From positions 107,019,816 through 107,083,815 of the forward strand of contig CM072801.1 in assembly GCA_037013495.1 (NCBI GenBank): a stretch of 64,000 bases of DNA. Reading direction: 5' to 3'. The notes below the pieces were generated by a model that had not been told where the DNA came from, did no database searches, and saw nothing but the letters and a program-made list of their open reading frames with translations. This DNA comes from Hippophae tibetana (lineage: Eukaryota; Streptophyta; Magnoliopsida; Rosales; Elaeagnaceae). Of the stretch, positions 24,041 to 37,655 are shown piece by piece. Each line of letters opens with the position of its first letter. Within the stretch, counting starts at the first letter, position 1. Both the position numbers and the translations under genes were made by a program.

Positions 24041-27000
24041 AGGATCAAAGAATGGTTGAACACCGAAAACAAAGAACAGGAAAATGATACAGTGAATTAA
24101 AAGAAAAGTACGAAATGAAATGCAAATAAGAAAATAATGACAACAAAATCTAAAGAAAACAAAAGACTTGTAGAAATATTTGTTTCTTTCATTGTTATTT
24201 GGACCAAAAGAATGCAAAAAACCAAAAAATGGAAACCTTTAGTAAATCTAATATATTAAGATAGATATTCTATTTTGGGCAACCAAGGCTTCAATACCAA
24301 ATGATACGGATCTTTTATGCGGACCATTTTGGAAACCATGAACTCAAAGGAATGAGAAAGATTGAATTGCTAAGAACATGGTTAATATAATCAAATTTGA
24401 ACAATTAAGAACAGGATTAGAAAACCACGCAAAATGTGAGACCAAACTATTAGATGTCGGAAAGTATTGTAAGCGATGGAATTCGGGTTCTAAAAAGTGG
24501 ATAACTGAACTTTTTTTACTTTATGTTTTTGCAAATTGAAATGAGTTTAGATTTGATATTTTATAATAGTCGTTTTGATGTATAACTTAAAAGTTATTAC
24601 AGTTTAAAGTTGGAATCTCAATAAATAATTTCTTTTTTTTAAATTACGAACTCCAGAAATTTTGTTGTTTTTATTCAGGATCAAAGATTGGTTGAACGCT
24701 GAAAACAAAGAAAAGGAAAATGATATAATGAATTAAAAGAAAAGTACGAAATGAAATGCAAATAAGAAAATAACGACAACAAAATCTAAAGAAAACAAAA
24801 GACTTGTAGAAATATTTGTTTCTTTAATTGTGATTTGTACCAAAAGAAGGCAAACAACAATTAAATTGAAAACTTTATTGAATCAAAAATTCAAAAAATA
24901 GATATTTTAAGAGACATATCGTATTTTAGGAAACCAAGGCTTCGATACCAAATGATACGGATACTTTATGCGATGAATTTTGGAACCCATGAACTCAAAT
25001 GAATGAGAAAGATGGAATTTCTAAGAACATGGTTAATACAATCAAATTTGACCAATTAAGAACATCATTAGAAAAACAAGCAAAAATGTGCGACCGAACT
25101 ATAAGACGTCGGAAAGTAGTGTAAGCGATGAAATTTGGGTTCTAAAAAGTGGATAAAATAACTATTTTTTACTTTATGTTTTTGCAAATTGAAATGAGTT
25201 TAGATTTGATATTTTATAATGGTCCTTTTGATGTATGACTTAAAAGTTATAACAGTTTAAAGTTGGAACCTCAATACATAATTTCTTTTTTTTAAATTAC
25301 GAACTCCAGAAATTTTGTTGTTTTTTATTCAGGATCAAAGATTGGTTGAACACCGAAAACAAAGAACAGGAAAATGATACACTGAATTAAAAGAAAAGTA
25401 CGAAATGAAATGCAAATAAGAAAATAATGACAACAAAATCTAAAGAAAACAAAAGACATGTAGAAATATTTGTTTCTTTAATTGTGATTTGTACCAAAAG
25501 AAGGCAAACAACAATAAAATTGAAAACTTTATTGAATCAAAAATTCAAAAAATAGATATTTTAAGAGACATATCGTATTTTAGGAAACCAAGGCTTCGAT
25601 ACCAAATGATACGGATACTTTATGCGATGAATTTTGGAACCCATGAACTCAAATGAATGAGAAAGATGGAATTTCTAAAACATGGTTAATACAATCAAAT
25701 TTGACCAATTAAGAACATCATTAGAAAAACAAGCAAAAATGTGCGACCGAACTATAAGACGTCGGAAAGTAGTGTAAGCGATGAAATTTGGGTTCTAAAA
25801 AGTGGATAAAATAACTATTTTTTACTTTATGTTTTTGCAAATTGAAATGAGTTTAGATTTGATATTTTATAATGGTCCTTTTGATGTATGACTTAAAAGT
25901 TATAACAGTTTAAAGTTGGAACCTCAATACATAATTTCTTTTTTTTAAATTACGAACTCCAGAAATTTTGTTGTTTTTTATTCAGGATCAAAGATTGGTT
26001 GAACACCGAAAACAAAGAACAGGAAAATGATAAAGTGAATTAAAAGAAAAGTACGAAATGAAATGCAAATAAGAAAATAATGACAACAAAATCTAAAGAA
26101 AACAAAAGACTTGTAGAAATATTTGTTTCTTTAATTGTGATTTGTACCAAAAGAAGGCAAACAACAATAAAATTGAAAACTTTATTGAATCAAAAATTCA
26201 AAAAATAGATATTTTAAGAGACATATCGTATTTTAGGAAACCAAGGCTTCGATACCAAATGATACGGATACTTTATGCGATGAATTTTGGAACCCATGAA
26301 CTCAAATGAATGAGAAAGATGGAATTTCTAAAACATGGTTAATACAATCAAATTTGACCAATTAAGAACATCATTAGAAAAACAAGCAAAAATGTGCGAC
26401 CGAACTATAAGACGTCGGAAAGTAGTGTAAGCGATGAAATTTGGGTTCTAAAAAGTGGATAAAATAACTATTTTTTACTTTATGTTTTTGCAAATTGAAA
26501 TGAGTTTAGATTTGATATTTTATAATGGTCCTTTTGATGTATGACTTAAAAGTTATAACAGTTTAAAGTTGGAACCTCAATACATAATTTCTTTTTTTTA
26601 AATTACGAACTCCAGAAATTTTGTTGTTTTTTATTCAGGATCAAAGATTGGTTGAACACCGAAAACAAAGAACAGGAAAATGATACAGTGAATTAAAAGA
26701 AAAGTACAAAATGAAATGCAAATAAGAAAATAATGACAACAAAATCTAAAGAAAACAAAAGACTTGTAAAAATATTTGTTTCTTTAATTGTGATTTGTAC
26801 CAAAAGAAGGCAAACAACAATAAAATTGAAAACTTTGTTGAATCAAAAATTCAAAAAATAGATATTTTAAGAGACATATCGTATTTTAGGAAACCAAGGC
26901 TTCGATACCAAATGATACGGATACTTTATGCGATTAATTTTGGAACCTATGAACTCAAATGAATGAGAAAGATGGAATTTCTAAAACATGGTTAATACAA

Positions 27001-27289
27001 TCAAATTTGACCAATTAAGAACATCATTAGAAAAACAAGCAAAAATGTGCGACCGAACTATAAGACGTCGGAAAGTAGTGTAAGCGATGAAATTTGGGTT
27101 CTAAAAAGTGGATAAAATAACTATTTTTTACTTTATGTTTTTGCAAATTGAAATGAGTTTAAATTTAATATTTTATAATGGTCCTTTTGATGTATGACTT
27201 AAAAGTTATAACAGTTTAAAGTTGGAACCTCAATACATAATTTCTTTTTTTTAAATTACGAACTCCAGAAATTTTGTTGTTTTTTATTC
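24041..27289. repeat. Higher-order unit B2-A1-A2-A2-A3 (M38-M42), 3249 bp
   Basis: Monomers start at 24041 (B2), 24677 (A1), 25331 (A2), 25984 (A2) and 26637 (A3). It has the same composition and length as the unit at 1956. Private variants place it nearer the six-monomer unit at 13647: 'gatacactgaatt' in M40 and 'cttgtaaaaatattt' in M42. Confidence 0.92.
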
Positions 27290-27926
27290 AGGATCAAAGA
27301 TTGGTTGAACACCGAAAACAAAGAACAGGAAAATGATACAGTGAATTAAAATAAAAGTACGAAATGAAATGCAAATAAGAAAATAATGACAACAAAATCT
27401 AAAGAAAACAAAAGACTTGTAGAAATATTTGTTTCTTTCATTGTTATTTGGACCAAAAGAATGCAAAAAACCAAAAAATGGAAACCTTTAGTAAATCTAA
27501 TATATTAAGATAGATATTCTATTTTGGGCAACCAAGGCTTCAATACCAAATGATACGGATCTTTTATGCGGACCATTTTGGAAACCATGAACTCAAAGGA
27601 ATGAGAAAGATTGAATTGCTAAGAACATGGTTAATATAATCAAATTTGAACAATTAAGAACAGGATTAGAAAACCACGCAAAATGTGAGACCAAACTATT
27701 AGATGTCGGAAAGTATTGTAAGCGATGGAATTTGGGTTCTAAAAAGTGGATAACTGAACTTTTTTTACTTTATGTTTTTGCAAATTGAAATGAGTTTAGA
27801 TTTGATATTTTATAATAGTCCTTTAGATGTATGACTTAAAAGTTATAACAGTTTAAAGTTGGAAAATCAATACATAATTTCTTTTTTTTAAATTACGAAC
27901 TCCAAAATTTTTGTTGTTTTTTAATC
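27290..27926. repeat. Single B2 monomer (M43)
   Basis: B2 monomer of 637 bp with the head variant 'aattaaaataaaagtacg' (also in M28, M63, M66 and M73) and the tail variants 'cctttagatgtatgac' and 'ggaaaatcaatac'. The following monomer repeats this body and tail almost exactly. Confidence 0.9.
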
Positions 27927-30525
27927 AGGATCAAAGATTGGTTGAACACCGAAAACAAAGAACAGGAAAATGATACAGTGAATTAAAAGAAAAGTACGAA
28001 ATTAAATGCGAATGAGAAAATAATGACAACAAAATCTAAAGAAAACAAAAGACTTGTAGAAATATTTGTTTCTTTCATTGTTATTTGGACCAAAAGAATG
28101 AAAAAAAACCAAAAAATGGAAACCTTTAGTAAATCTAATATATTAAGATAGATATTCTATTTTGGGCAACCAAGGCTTCAATACCAAATGATACGGATCT
28201 TTTATGCGGACCATTTTGGAAACCATGAACTCAAAGGAATGAGAAAGATTGAATTGCTAAGAACATGGTTAATATAATCAAATTTGAACAATTAAGAACA
28301 GGATTAGAAAACCACGCAAAATGTGAGACCAAACTATTAGATGTCGGAAAGTATTGTAAGCGATGGAATTTGGGTTCTAAAAAGTGGATAACTGAACTTT
28401 TTTTACTTTATGTTTTTGCAAATTGAAATGAGTTTAGATTTGATATTTTATAATAGTCCTTTAGATGTATGACTTAAAAGTTATAACAGTTTAAAGTTGG
28501 AAAATCAATACATAATTTCTTTTTTTTAAATTACGAACTCCAAAATTTTTGTTGTTTTTTAATCAGGATCAAAGATTGGTTGAACACCGAAAACAAAGAA
28601 CAGGAAAATGATACAGTGAATTAAAAGAAAAGTACGAAATTAAATGCGAATGAGAAAATAATGACAACAAAATCTAAAGAAAACAAAAGACTTGTAGAAA
28701 TATTTTGTTTCTTTAAATGTGATTTGGATGAAAAAAATGCAAAAAACAATAAAATGGAAAAATTTATTAAATCAAAAATTCAAAAAATAGATATATTAAG
28801 ATAGATATTCTATTTTGGGCAACCCAGGCTTCGATACAAATTGATACGGATCTTTTATGCGGACCATTTTGGAAACCATGAACTCAAAGGAATGAGAAAG
28901 ATTGAATTGCTAAGAACATGGTTAATATAATCAAATTTGAACATTTAAGAACACGATTAGAAAACCACACAAAAATGTGAGACCAACCTATTAGACGACG
29001 GAAAGTAGTGTAAGCGATGAAATTTGGGTTCTAAAAAGTGGACAATTGAACTCTTTTTTACTTTATGTTTTTGCAAATTGAAATGAGTTTTGATTTGATA
29101 TTTTATAATAGTCGTTTTGATGTATAACTTAAAAGTTATTACAGTTTAAAGTTGGAATCTCAATAAATAATTTCTTTTTATTAAATTACGAACTCCAGAA
29201 ATTTTGTTGTTTTTATTCAGGATCAAAGATTGGTTGAACGCCGAAAACAAAGAAAAGGAAAATGATATAATGAATTAAAAGAAAAGTACGAAATGAAATG
29301 CAAATAAGAAAATAACGACAACAAAATCTAAAGAAAACAAAAGACTTGTAGAAATATTTGTTTCTTTAATTGTGATTTGTACCAAAAGAAGGCAAACAAC
29401 AATAAAATTGAAAACTTTATTGAATCAAAAATTCAAAAAATAGATATTTTGAGAGACATATCGTATTTTAGGAAACCAAGGCTTCGATACCAAATGATAC
29501 GGATACTTTATGCGATGAATTTTGGAACCCATGAACTCAAATGAATGAGAAAGATGGAATTTCTAAGAACATGGTTAATACAATAAAATTTGACCAATTA
29601 AGAACATCATTAGAAAAACAAGCAAAAATGTGCGACCGAACTATAAGACGTCGGAAAGTAGTGTAAGCGATGAAATTTGGGTTCTAAAAAGTGGATAAAA
29701 TAACTATTTTTTACTTTATGTTTTTGCAAATTGAAATGAGTTTAGATTTGATATTTTATAATGGTCCTTTTGATGTATGACTTAAAAGTTATAACAGTTT
29801 AAAGTTGGAACCTCAATACATAATTTCTTTTTTTTAAATTACGAACTCCAGAAATTTTGTTGTTTTTTATTCAGGATCAAAGATTAGTAGAACACCGAAA
29901 ACAAAGAACAGGAAAATGATACAGTGAATTAAAAGAAAAGTACGAAATGAAATGCAAATAAGAAAATAATGACAACAAAATCTAAAGAAAACAAAAGACT
30001 TGTAGAAATATTTGTTTCTTTAATTGTGATTTGTACCAAAAGAAGGCAAACAACAATAAAATTGAAAACTTTATTGAATCAAAAATTCAAAAAATAGATA
30101 TTTTAAGAGACATATCGTATTTTAGGAAACCAAGGCTTCGATACCAAATGATACGGATACTTTATGCGATGAATTTTGGAACCCATGAACTCAAATGAAT
30201 GAGAAAGATGGAATTTCTAAAACATGGTTAATACAATCAAATTTGACCAATTAAGAACATCATTAGAAAAACAAGCAAAAATGTGCGACCGAACTATAAG
30301 ACGTCGGAAAGTAGTGTAAGCGATGAAATTTGGGTTCTAAAAAGTGGATAAAATAACTATTTTTTACTTTATGTTTTTGCAAATTGAAATGAGTTTAGAT
30401 TTGACATTTTATAATGGTCCTTTTGATGTATGACTTAAAAGTTATAACAGTTTAAAGTTGGAACCTCAATACATAATTTCTTTTTTTTAAATTACGAACT
30501 CCAGAAATTTTGTTGTTTTTTATTC
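27927..30525. repeat. Tetramer B-C2-A1-A2 (M44-M47), first copy
   Basis: Monomers start at 27927 (B with C-type head), 28565 (C2), 29219 (A1) and 29873 (A2). M44 opens with the C-type 'attaaatgcgaatgag' and becomes B by about 28065. M46 carries 'gatattttgagagac' and 'caataaaatttgacc'. M47 carries 'gattagtagaac' and 'gacattttataatgg'. All of these recur in the next tetramer. Confidence 0.92.
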
Positions 30526-33123
30526 AGGATCAAAGATTGGTTGAACACCGAAAACAAAGAACAGGAAAATGATACAGTGAATTAAAAGAAAAGTACGAAA
30601 TGAAATGCAAATAAGAAAATAATGACAACAAAATCTAAAGAAAAAAAAGACTTGTAGAAATATATGTTTCTTTCATTGTTATTTGGACCAAAAGAATGCA
30701 AAAAACAAAAAAATGGAAACCTTTAGTAAATCTAATATATTAAGATAGATATTCTATTTTGGGCAACCAAGGCTTCAATACCAAATGATACGGATCTTAT
30801 ATGTTGACCATTTTGGAGACCATGAACTCAATGGAATGAGAAAGATTGAATTGCTAAGAACATGGTTAATATAATCAAATTTGAACAATTAAGAACACGA
30901 TTAGAAAACCACGCAAAATGTGAGACCAAACTATTAGACGTCGGAAAGTATTGTAAGCGATGGAATTTGGGTTCTAAAAAGTGGACAACTGAACTATTTT
31001 TTACTTTATGTTTTTGCAAATTGAAATGAGTTTAGATTTGATATTTTATAATAGTCCTTTTGATGTATGACTTAAAAGTTATAACAGTTTAAAGTTGGAA
31101 AATCAATACATAATTTCTTTTTTTTAAATTACGAACTCCAAAATTTTTGTTGTTTTTTAATCAGGATCAAAGATTGGTTGAACACCGAAAACAAAGAACA
31201 GGAAAATGATACAGTGAATTAAAAGAAAAGTACGAAATTAAATGCGAATGAGAAAATAATGACAACAAAATCTAAAGAAAACAAAAGACTTGTAGAAATA
31301 TTTTGTTTCTTTAAATGTGATTTGGATGAAAAAAATGCAAAAAACAATAAAATGGAAAAATTTATTAAATCAAAAATTCAAAAAATAGATATATTAAGAT
31401 AGATATTCTATTTTGGGCAACCCAGGCTTCGATACAAATTGATACGGATCTTTTATGCGGACCATTTTGGAAACCATGAACTCAAAGGAATGAGAAAGAT
31501 TGAATTGCTAAGAACATGGTTAATATAATCAAATTTGAACATTTAAGAACACGATTAGAAAACCACACAAAAATGTGAGACCAACCTATTAGACGACGGA
31601 AAGTAGTGTAAGCGATGAAATTTGGGTTCTAAAAAGTGGACAATTGAACTCTTTTTTACTTTATGTTTTTGCAAATTGAAATGAGTTTTGATTTGATATT
31701 TTATAATAGTCGTTTTGATGTATAACTTAAAAGTTATTACAGTTTAAAGTTGGAATCTCAATAAATAATTTCTTTTTATTAAATTACGAACTCCAGAAAT
31801 TTTGTTGTTTTTATTCAGGATCAAAGATTGGTTGAACGCCGAAAACAAAGAAAAGGAAAATGATATAATGAATTAAAAGAAAAGTACGAAATGAAATGCA
31901 AATAAGAAAATAACGACAACAAAATCTAAAGAAAACAAAAGACTTGTAGAAATATTTGTTTCTTTAATTGTGATTTGTACCAAAAGAAGGCAAACAACAA
32001 TAAAATTGAAAACTTTATTGAATCAAAAATTCAAAAAATAGATATTTTGAGAGACATATCGTATTTTAGGAAACCAAGGCTTCGATACCAAATGATACGG
32101 ATACTTTATGCGATGAATTTTGGAACCCATGAACTCAAATGAATGAGAAAGATGGAATTTCTAAGAACATGGTTAATACAATAAAATTTGACCAATTAAG
32201 AACATCATTAGAAAAACAAGCAAAAATGTGCGACCGAACTATAAGACGTCGGAAAGTAGTGTAAGCGATGAAATTTGGGTTCTAAAAAGTGGATAAAATA
32301 ACTATTTTTTACTTTATGTTTTTGCAAATTGAAATGAGTTTAGATTTGATATTTTATAATGGTCCTTTTGATGTATGACTTAAAAGTTATAACAGTTTAA
32401 AGTTGGAACCTCAATACATAATTTCTTTTTTTTAAATTACGAACTCCAGAAATTTTGTTGTTTTTTATTCAGGATCAAAGATTAGTAGAACACCGAAAAC
32501 AAAGAACAGGAAAATGATACAGTGAATTAAAAGAAAAGTACGAAATGAAATGCAAATAAGAAAATAATGACAACAAAATCTAAAGAAAACAAAAGACTTG
32601 TAGAAATATTTGTTTCTTTAATTGTGATTTGTACCAAAAGAAGGCAAACAACAATAAAATTGAAAACTTTATTGAATCAAAAATTCAAAAAATAGATATT
32701 TTAAGAGACATATCGTATTTTAGGAAACCAAGGCTTCGATACCAAATGATACGGATACTTTATGCGATGAATTTTGGAACCCATGAACTCAAATGAATGA
32801 GAAAGATGGAATTTCTAAAACATGGTTAATACAATCAAATTTGACCAATTAAGAACATCATTAGAAAAACAAGCAAAAATGTGCGACCGAACTATAAGAC
32901 GTCGGAAAGTAGTGTAAGCGATGAAATTTGGGTTCTAAAAAGTGGATAAAATAACTATTTTTTACTTTATGTTTTTGCAAATTGAAATGAGTTTAGATTT
33001 GACATTTTATAATGGTCCTTTTGATGTATGACTTAAAAGTTATAACAGTTTAAAGTTGGAACCTCAATACATAATTTCTTTTTTTTAAATTACGAACTCC
33101 AGAAATTTTGTTGTTTTTTATTC
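30526..33123. repeat. Tetramer B1-C2-A1-A2 (M48-M51), second copy
   Basis: Monomers start at 30526 (B1), 31163 (C2), 31817 (A1) and 32471 (A2). The last three lie exactly 2598 bases after M45-M47 and share their private variants. The first monomer differs from M44 in its front half (B1 marks 'atatatgtttc' and 'tatgttgacc'), so the duplicated tract starts inside it. Confidence 0.92.
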
Positions 33124-33776
33124 AGGATCAAAGATTGGTTGAACACCGAAAACAAAGAACAGGAAAATGATACAGTGAATTAAAAGAAAAGTACGAAATG
33201 AAATGCAAATAAGAAAATAATGACAACAAAATCTAAAGAAAACAAAAGACTTATAGAAATATTTGTTTCTTTAATTGTGATTTGTACCAAAAGAAGGCAA
33301 ACAACAATAAAATTGAAAACTTTATTGAATCAAAAATTCAAAAAATAGATATTTTAAGAGACATATCGTATTTTAGGAAACCAAGGCTTCGATACCAAAT
33401 GATACGGATACTTTATGCGATGAATTTTGGAACCCATGAACTCAAATGAATGAGAAAGATGGAATTTCTAAAACATGGTTAATACAATCAAATTTGACCA
33501 ATTAAGAACATCATTAGAAAAACAAGCAAAAATGTGCGACCGAACTATAAGACGTCGGAAAGTAGTGTAAGCGATGAAATTTGGGTTCTAAAAAGTGGAT
33601 AAAATAACTATTTTTTACTTTATGTTTTTGCAAATTGAAATGAGTTTAGATTTGATATTTTATAATGGTCCTTTTGATGTATGACTTAAAAGTTATAACA
33701 GTTTAAAGTTGGAACCTTAATACATAATTTCTTTTTTTTAAATTACGAACTCCAGAAATTTTGTTGTTTTTTATTC
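33124..33776. repeat. Single A2 monomer (M52)
   Basis: A2 monomer of 653 bp with 'acttatagaaatat' for the usual 'acttgtagaaatat', and a 'ggaaccttaatac' tail that normally belongs to A3. It links the 2598-bp tetramers to the 1940-bp trimers. Confidence 0.88.
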
Positions 33777-35716
33777 AGGATCAAAGATTGGTTGAACACC
33801 GAAAACAAAGAACAGGAAAATGATACAGTGAATTAAAAGAAAAGTACAAAATGAAATGCAAATAAGAAAATAATGACAACAAAATCTAAAAAAAACAAAA
33901 GACTTGTAGAAATATTTGTTTCTTTAATTGTGATTTGTACCAAAAGAAGGCAAACAACAATAAAATTGAAAACTTTGTTGAATCAAAAATTCAAAAAATA
34001 GATATTTTAAGAGACATATCGTATTTTAGGAAACCAAGGCTTCGATACCAAATGATACGGATACTTTATGCGATTAATTTTGGAACCCATGAACTCAAAT
34101 GAATGCGAAAGATGGAATTTCTAAAACATGGTTAATACAAAATTTGACCAATTAAGAACATCATTAGAAAAACAAACAAAAATGTGCGACCGAACTATAA
34201 GAGGTCGGAAAGTAGTGTAAGCGATGAAATTTGGGTTCTAAAAAGTGGATAAAATAACTATTTTTTACTTTATGTTTTTGCAAATTGAAATGAGTTTAAA
34301 TTTAATATTTTATAATGGTCCTTTTGATGTATGACTTAAAAGTTATAACAGTTTAAAGTTGGAACCTTAATACATAATTTCTTTTTTTTAAATTACGAAG
34401 TCCAGAAATTTTGTTGTTTTTTATTCAGGATCAAAGAATGGTTGAACACCGAAAACAAAGAACAGGAAAATGATACAGTGAATTAAAAGAAAAGTACGAA
34501 ATGAAATGCAAATAAGAAAATAATGACAACAAAATCTAAAGAAAACAAAAGACTTGTAGAAATATTTGTTTCTTTCATTGTTATTTGGACCAAAAGAATG
34601 CAAAAAACCAAAAAATGGAAACCTTTAGTAAATCTAATATATTAAGATAGATATTCTTTTTTGGGCAACCAAGGCTTCAATACCAAATGATACGGATCTT
34701 TTATGCGGACCATTTTGGAAACCATGAACTCAAAGGAATGAGAAAGATTGAATTGCTAAGAACATGGTTAATATAATCAAATTTGAACAATTAAGAACAG
34801 GATTAGAAAACCACGCAAAATGTGAGACCAAACTATTAGATGTCGGAAAGTATTGTAAGCGATGGAATTTGGGTTCTAAAAAGTGGATAACTGAACTTTT
34901 TTTACTTTATGTTTTTGCAAATTGAAATGAGTTTAGATTTGATATTTTATAATAGTCGTTTTGATGTATAACTTAAAAGTTATTACAGTTTAAAGTTGGA
35001 ATCTCAATAAATAATTTCTTTTTTTTAAATTACGAACTCCAGAAATTTTGTTGTTTTTATTCAGGATCAAAGATTGGTTGAACGCTGAAAACAAAGAAAA
35101 GGAAAATGATATAATGAATTAAAAGAAAAGTACGAAATGAAATGCAAATGAGAAAATAACGACAACAAAATCTAAAGAAAACAAAAGACTTGTAGAAATA
35201 TTTGTTTCTTTAATTGTGATTTGTACCAAAAGAAGGCAAACAACAATTAAATTGAAAACTTTATTGAATCAAAAATTCAAAAAATAGATATTTTAAGAGA
35301 CATATCGTATTTTAGGAAACCAAGGCTTCGATACCAAATGATACGGATACTTTATGCGATGAATTTTGGAACCCATGAACTCAAATGAATGAGAAAGATG
35401 GAATTTCTAAGAACATGGTTAATACAATCAAATTTGACCAATTAAGAACATCATTAGAAAAACAAGCAAAAATATGCGACCGAACTATAAGACGTCGGAA
35501 AGTAGTGTAAGCGATGAAATTTGGGTTCTAAAAAGTGGATAAAATAACTATTTTTTACTTTATGTTTTTGCAAATTGAAATGAGTTTAGATTTGATATTT
35601 TATAATGGTCCTTTTGATGTATGACTTAAAAGTTATAACAGTTTAAAGTTGGAACCTCAATACATAATTTCTTTTTTTTAAATTACGAACTCCAGAAATT
35701 TTGTTGTTTTTTATTC
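33777..35716. repeat. Trimer A3-B2-A1 (M53-M55), first copy
   Basis: Monomers start at 33777 (A3, 650 bp), 34427 (B2) and 35063 (A1). M53 lacks three bases in 'gttaatacaaaatttgacc', where other A copies have 'aatacaatcaaatttgacc'. This deletion explains the 650-bp length and is shared only with M56. Confidence 0.9.
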
Positions 35717-37655
35717 AGGATCAAAGATTAGTTGAACACCGAAAACAAAGAACAGGAAAATGATACAGTGAATTAAAAGAAAAGTACGAAATGAAATGCA
35801 AATAAGAAAATAATGACAACAAAATCTAAAGAAAACAAAAGACTTGTAGAAATATTTGTTTCTTTAATTGTGATTTGTACCAAAAGAAGGCAAACAACAA
35901 TAAAATTGAAAACTTTATTGAATCAAAAATTCAAAAAATAGATATTTTAAGAGACATATCGTATTTTAGGAAACCAAGGCTTCGATACCAAATGATACGG
36001 ATACTTTATGCGATTAATTTTGGAACCCATGAACTCAAATGAATGCGAAAGATGGAATTTCTAAAACATGGTTAATACAAAATTTGACCAATTAAGAACA
36101 TCATTAGAAAAACAAGCAAAAATGTGCGACCGAACTATAAGACGTCGGAAAGTAGTGTAAGCGATGAAATTTGGGTTCTAAAAAGTGGATAAAATAACTA
36201 TTTTTTACTTTATGTTTTTGCAAATTGAAATGTGTTTAAATTTAATATTTTATAATGGTCCTTTTGATGTATGACTTAAAAGTTATAACAGTTTAAAGTT
36301 GGAACCTTAATACATAATTTCTTTTTTTTAAATTACGAACTCCAGAAATTTTGTTGTTTTTTATTCAGGATCAAAGAATGGTTGAACACCGAAAACAAAG
36401 AACAGGAAAATGATACAGTGAATTAAAAGAAAAGTACGAAATGAAATGCAAATAAGAAAATAATGACAACAAAATCTAAAGAAAACAAAAGACTTGTAGA
36501 AATATTTGTTTCTTTCATTGTTATTTGGACCAAAAGAATGCAAAAAACCAAAAAATGGAAACCTTTAGTAAATCTAATATATTAAGATAGATATTCTATT
36601 TTGGGCAACCAAGGCTTCAATACCAAATGATACGGATCTTTTATGCGGACCATTTTGGAAACCATGAACTCAAAGGAATGAGAAAGATTGAATTGCTAAG
36701 AACATGGTTAATATAATCAAATTTGAACAATTAAGAACAGGATTAGAAAACCACGCAAAATGTGAGACCAAACTATTAGATGTCGGAAAGTATTGTAAGC
36801 GATGGAATTTGGGTTCTAAAAAGTGGATAACTGAACTTTTTTTACTTTATGTTTTTGCAAATTGAAATGAGTTTAGATTTGATATTTTATAATAGTCGTT
36901 TTGATGTATAACTTAAAAGTTATTACAGTTTAAAGTTGGAATCTCAATAAATAATTTCTTTTTTTTAAATTACGAACTCCAGAAATTTTGTTGTTTTTAT
37001 TCAGGATCAAAGATTGGTTGAACGCTGAAAACAAAGAAAAGGAAAATGATATAATGAATTAAAAGAAAAGTACGAAATGAAATGCAAATAAGAAAATAAC
37101 GACAACAAAATCTAAAGAAAACAAAAGACTTGTAGAAATATTTGTTTCTTTAATTGTGATTTGTACCAAAAGAAGGCAAACAACAATAAAATTGAAAATT
37201 TATTGAATCAAAAATTCAAAAAATAGATATTTTAAGAGACATATCGTATTTTAGGAAACCAAGGCTTCGATACCAAATGATACGGATACTTTATGCGATG
37301 AATTTTGGAACCCATGAACTCAAATGAATGAGAAAGATGGAATTTCTAAGAACATGGTTAATACAATAAAATTTGACCAATTAAGAACATCATTAGAAAA
37401 ACAAGCAAAAATGTGCGACCGAACTATAAGACGTCGGAAAGTAGTGTAAGCGATGAAATTTGGGTTCTAAAAAGTGGATAAAATAACTATTTTTTACTTT
37501 ATGTTTTTGCAAATTGAAATGAGTTTAGATTTGATATTTTATAATGGTCCTTTTGATGTATGACTTAAAAGTTATAACAGTTTAAAGTTGGAACCTCAAT
37601 ACATAATTTCTTTTTTTTAAATTACGAACTCCAGAAATTTTGTTGTTTTTTATTC
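35717..37655. repeat. Trimer A-B2-A1 (M56-M58), second copy
   Basis: Monomers start at 35717 (A2 head with 'gattagttgaac', A3 body, 650 bp), 36367 (B2) and 37003 (A1). M56 carries the same three-base deletion as M53. M58 has lost one C in 'gaaaatttattg' and has 'caataaaatttgacc' like M46 and M50. The repeat spacing to the previous trimer is 1939-1940 bases. Confidence 0.9.
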
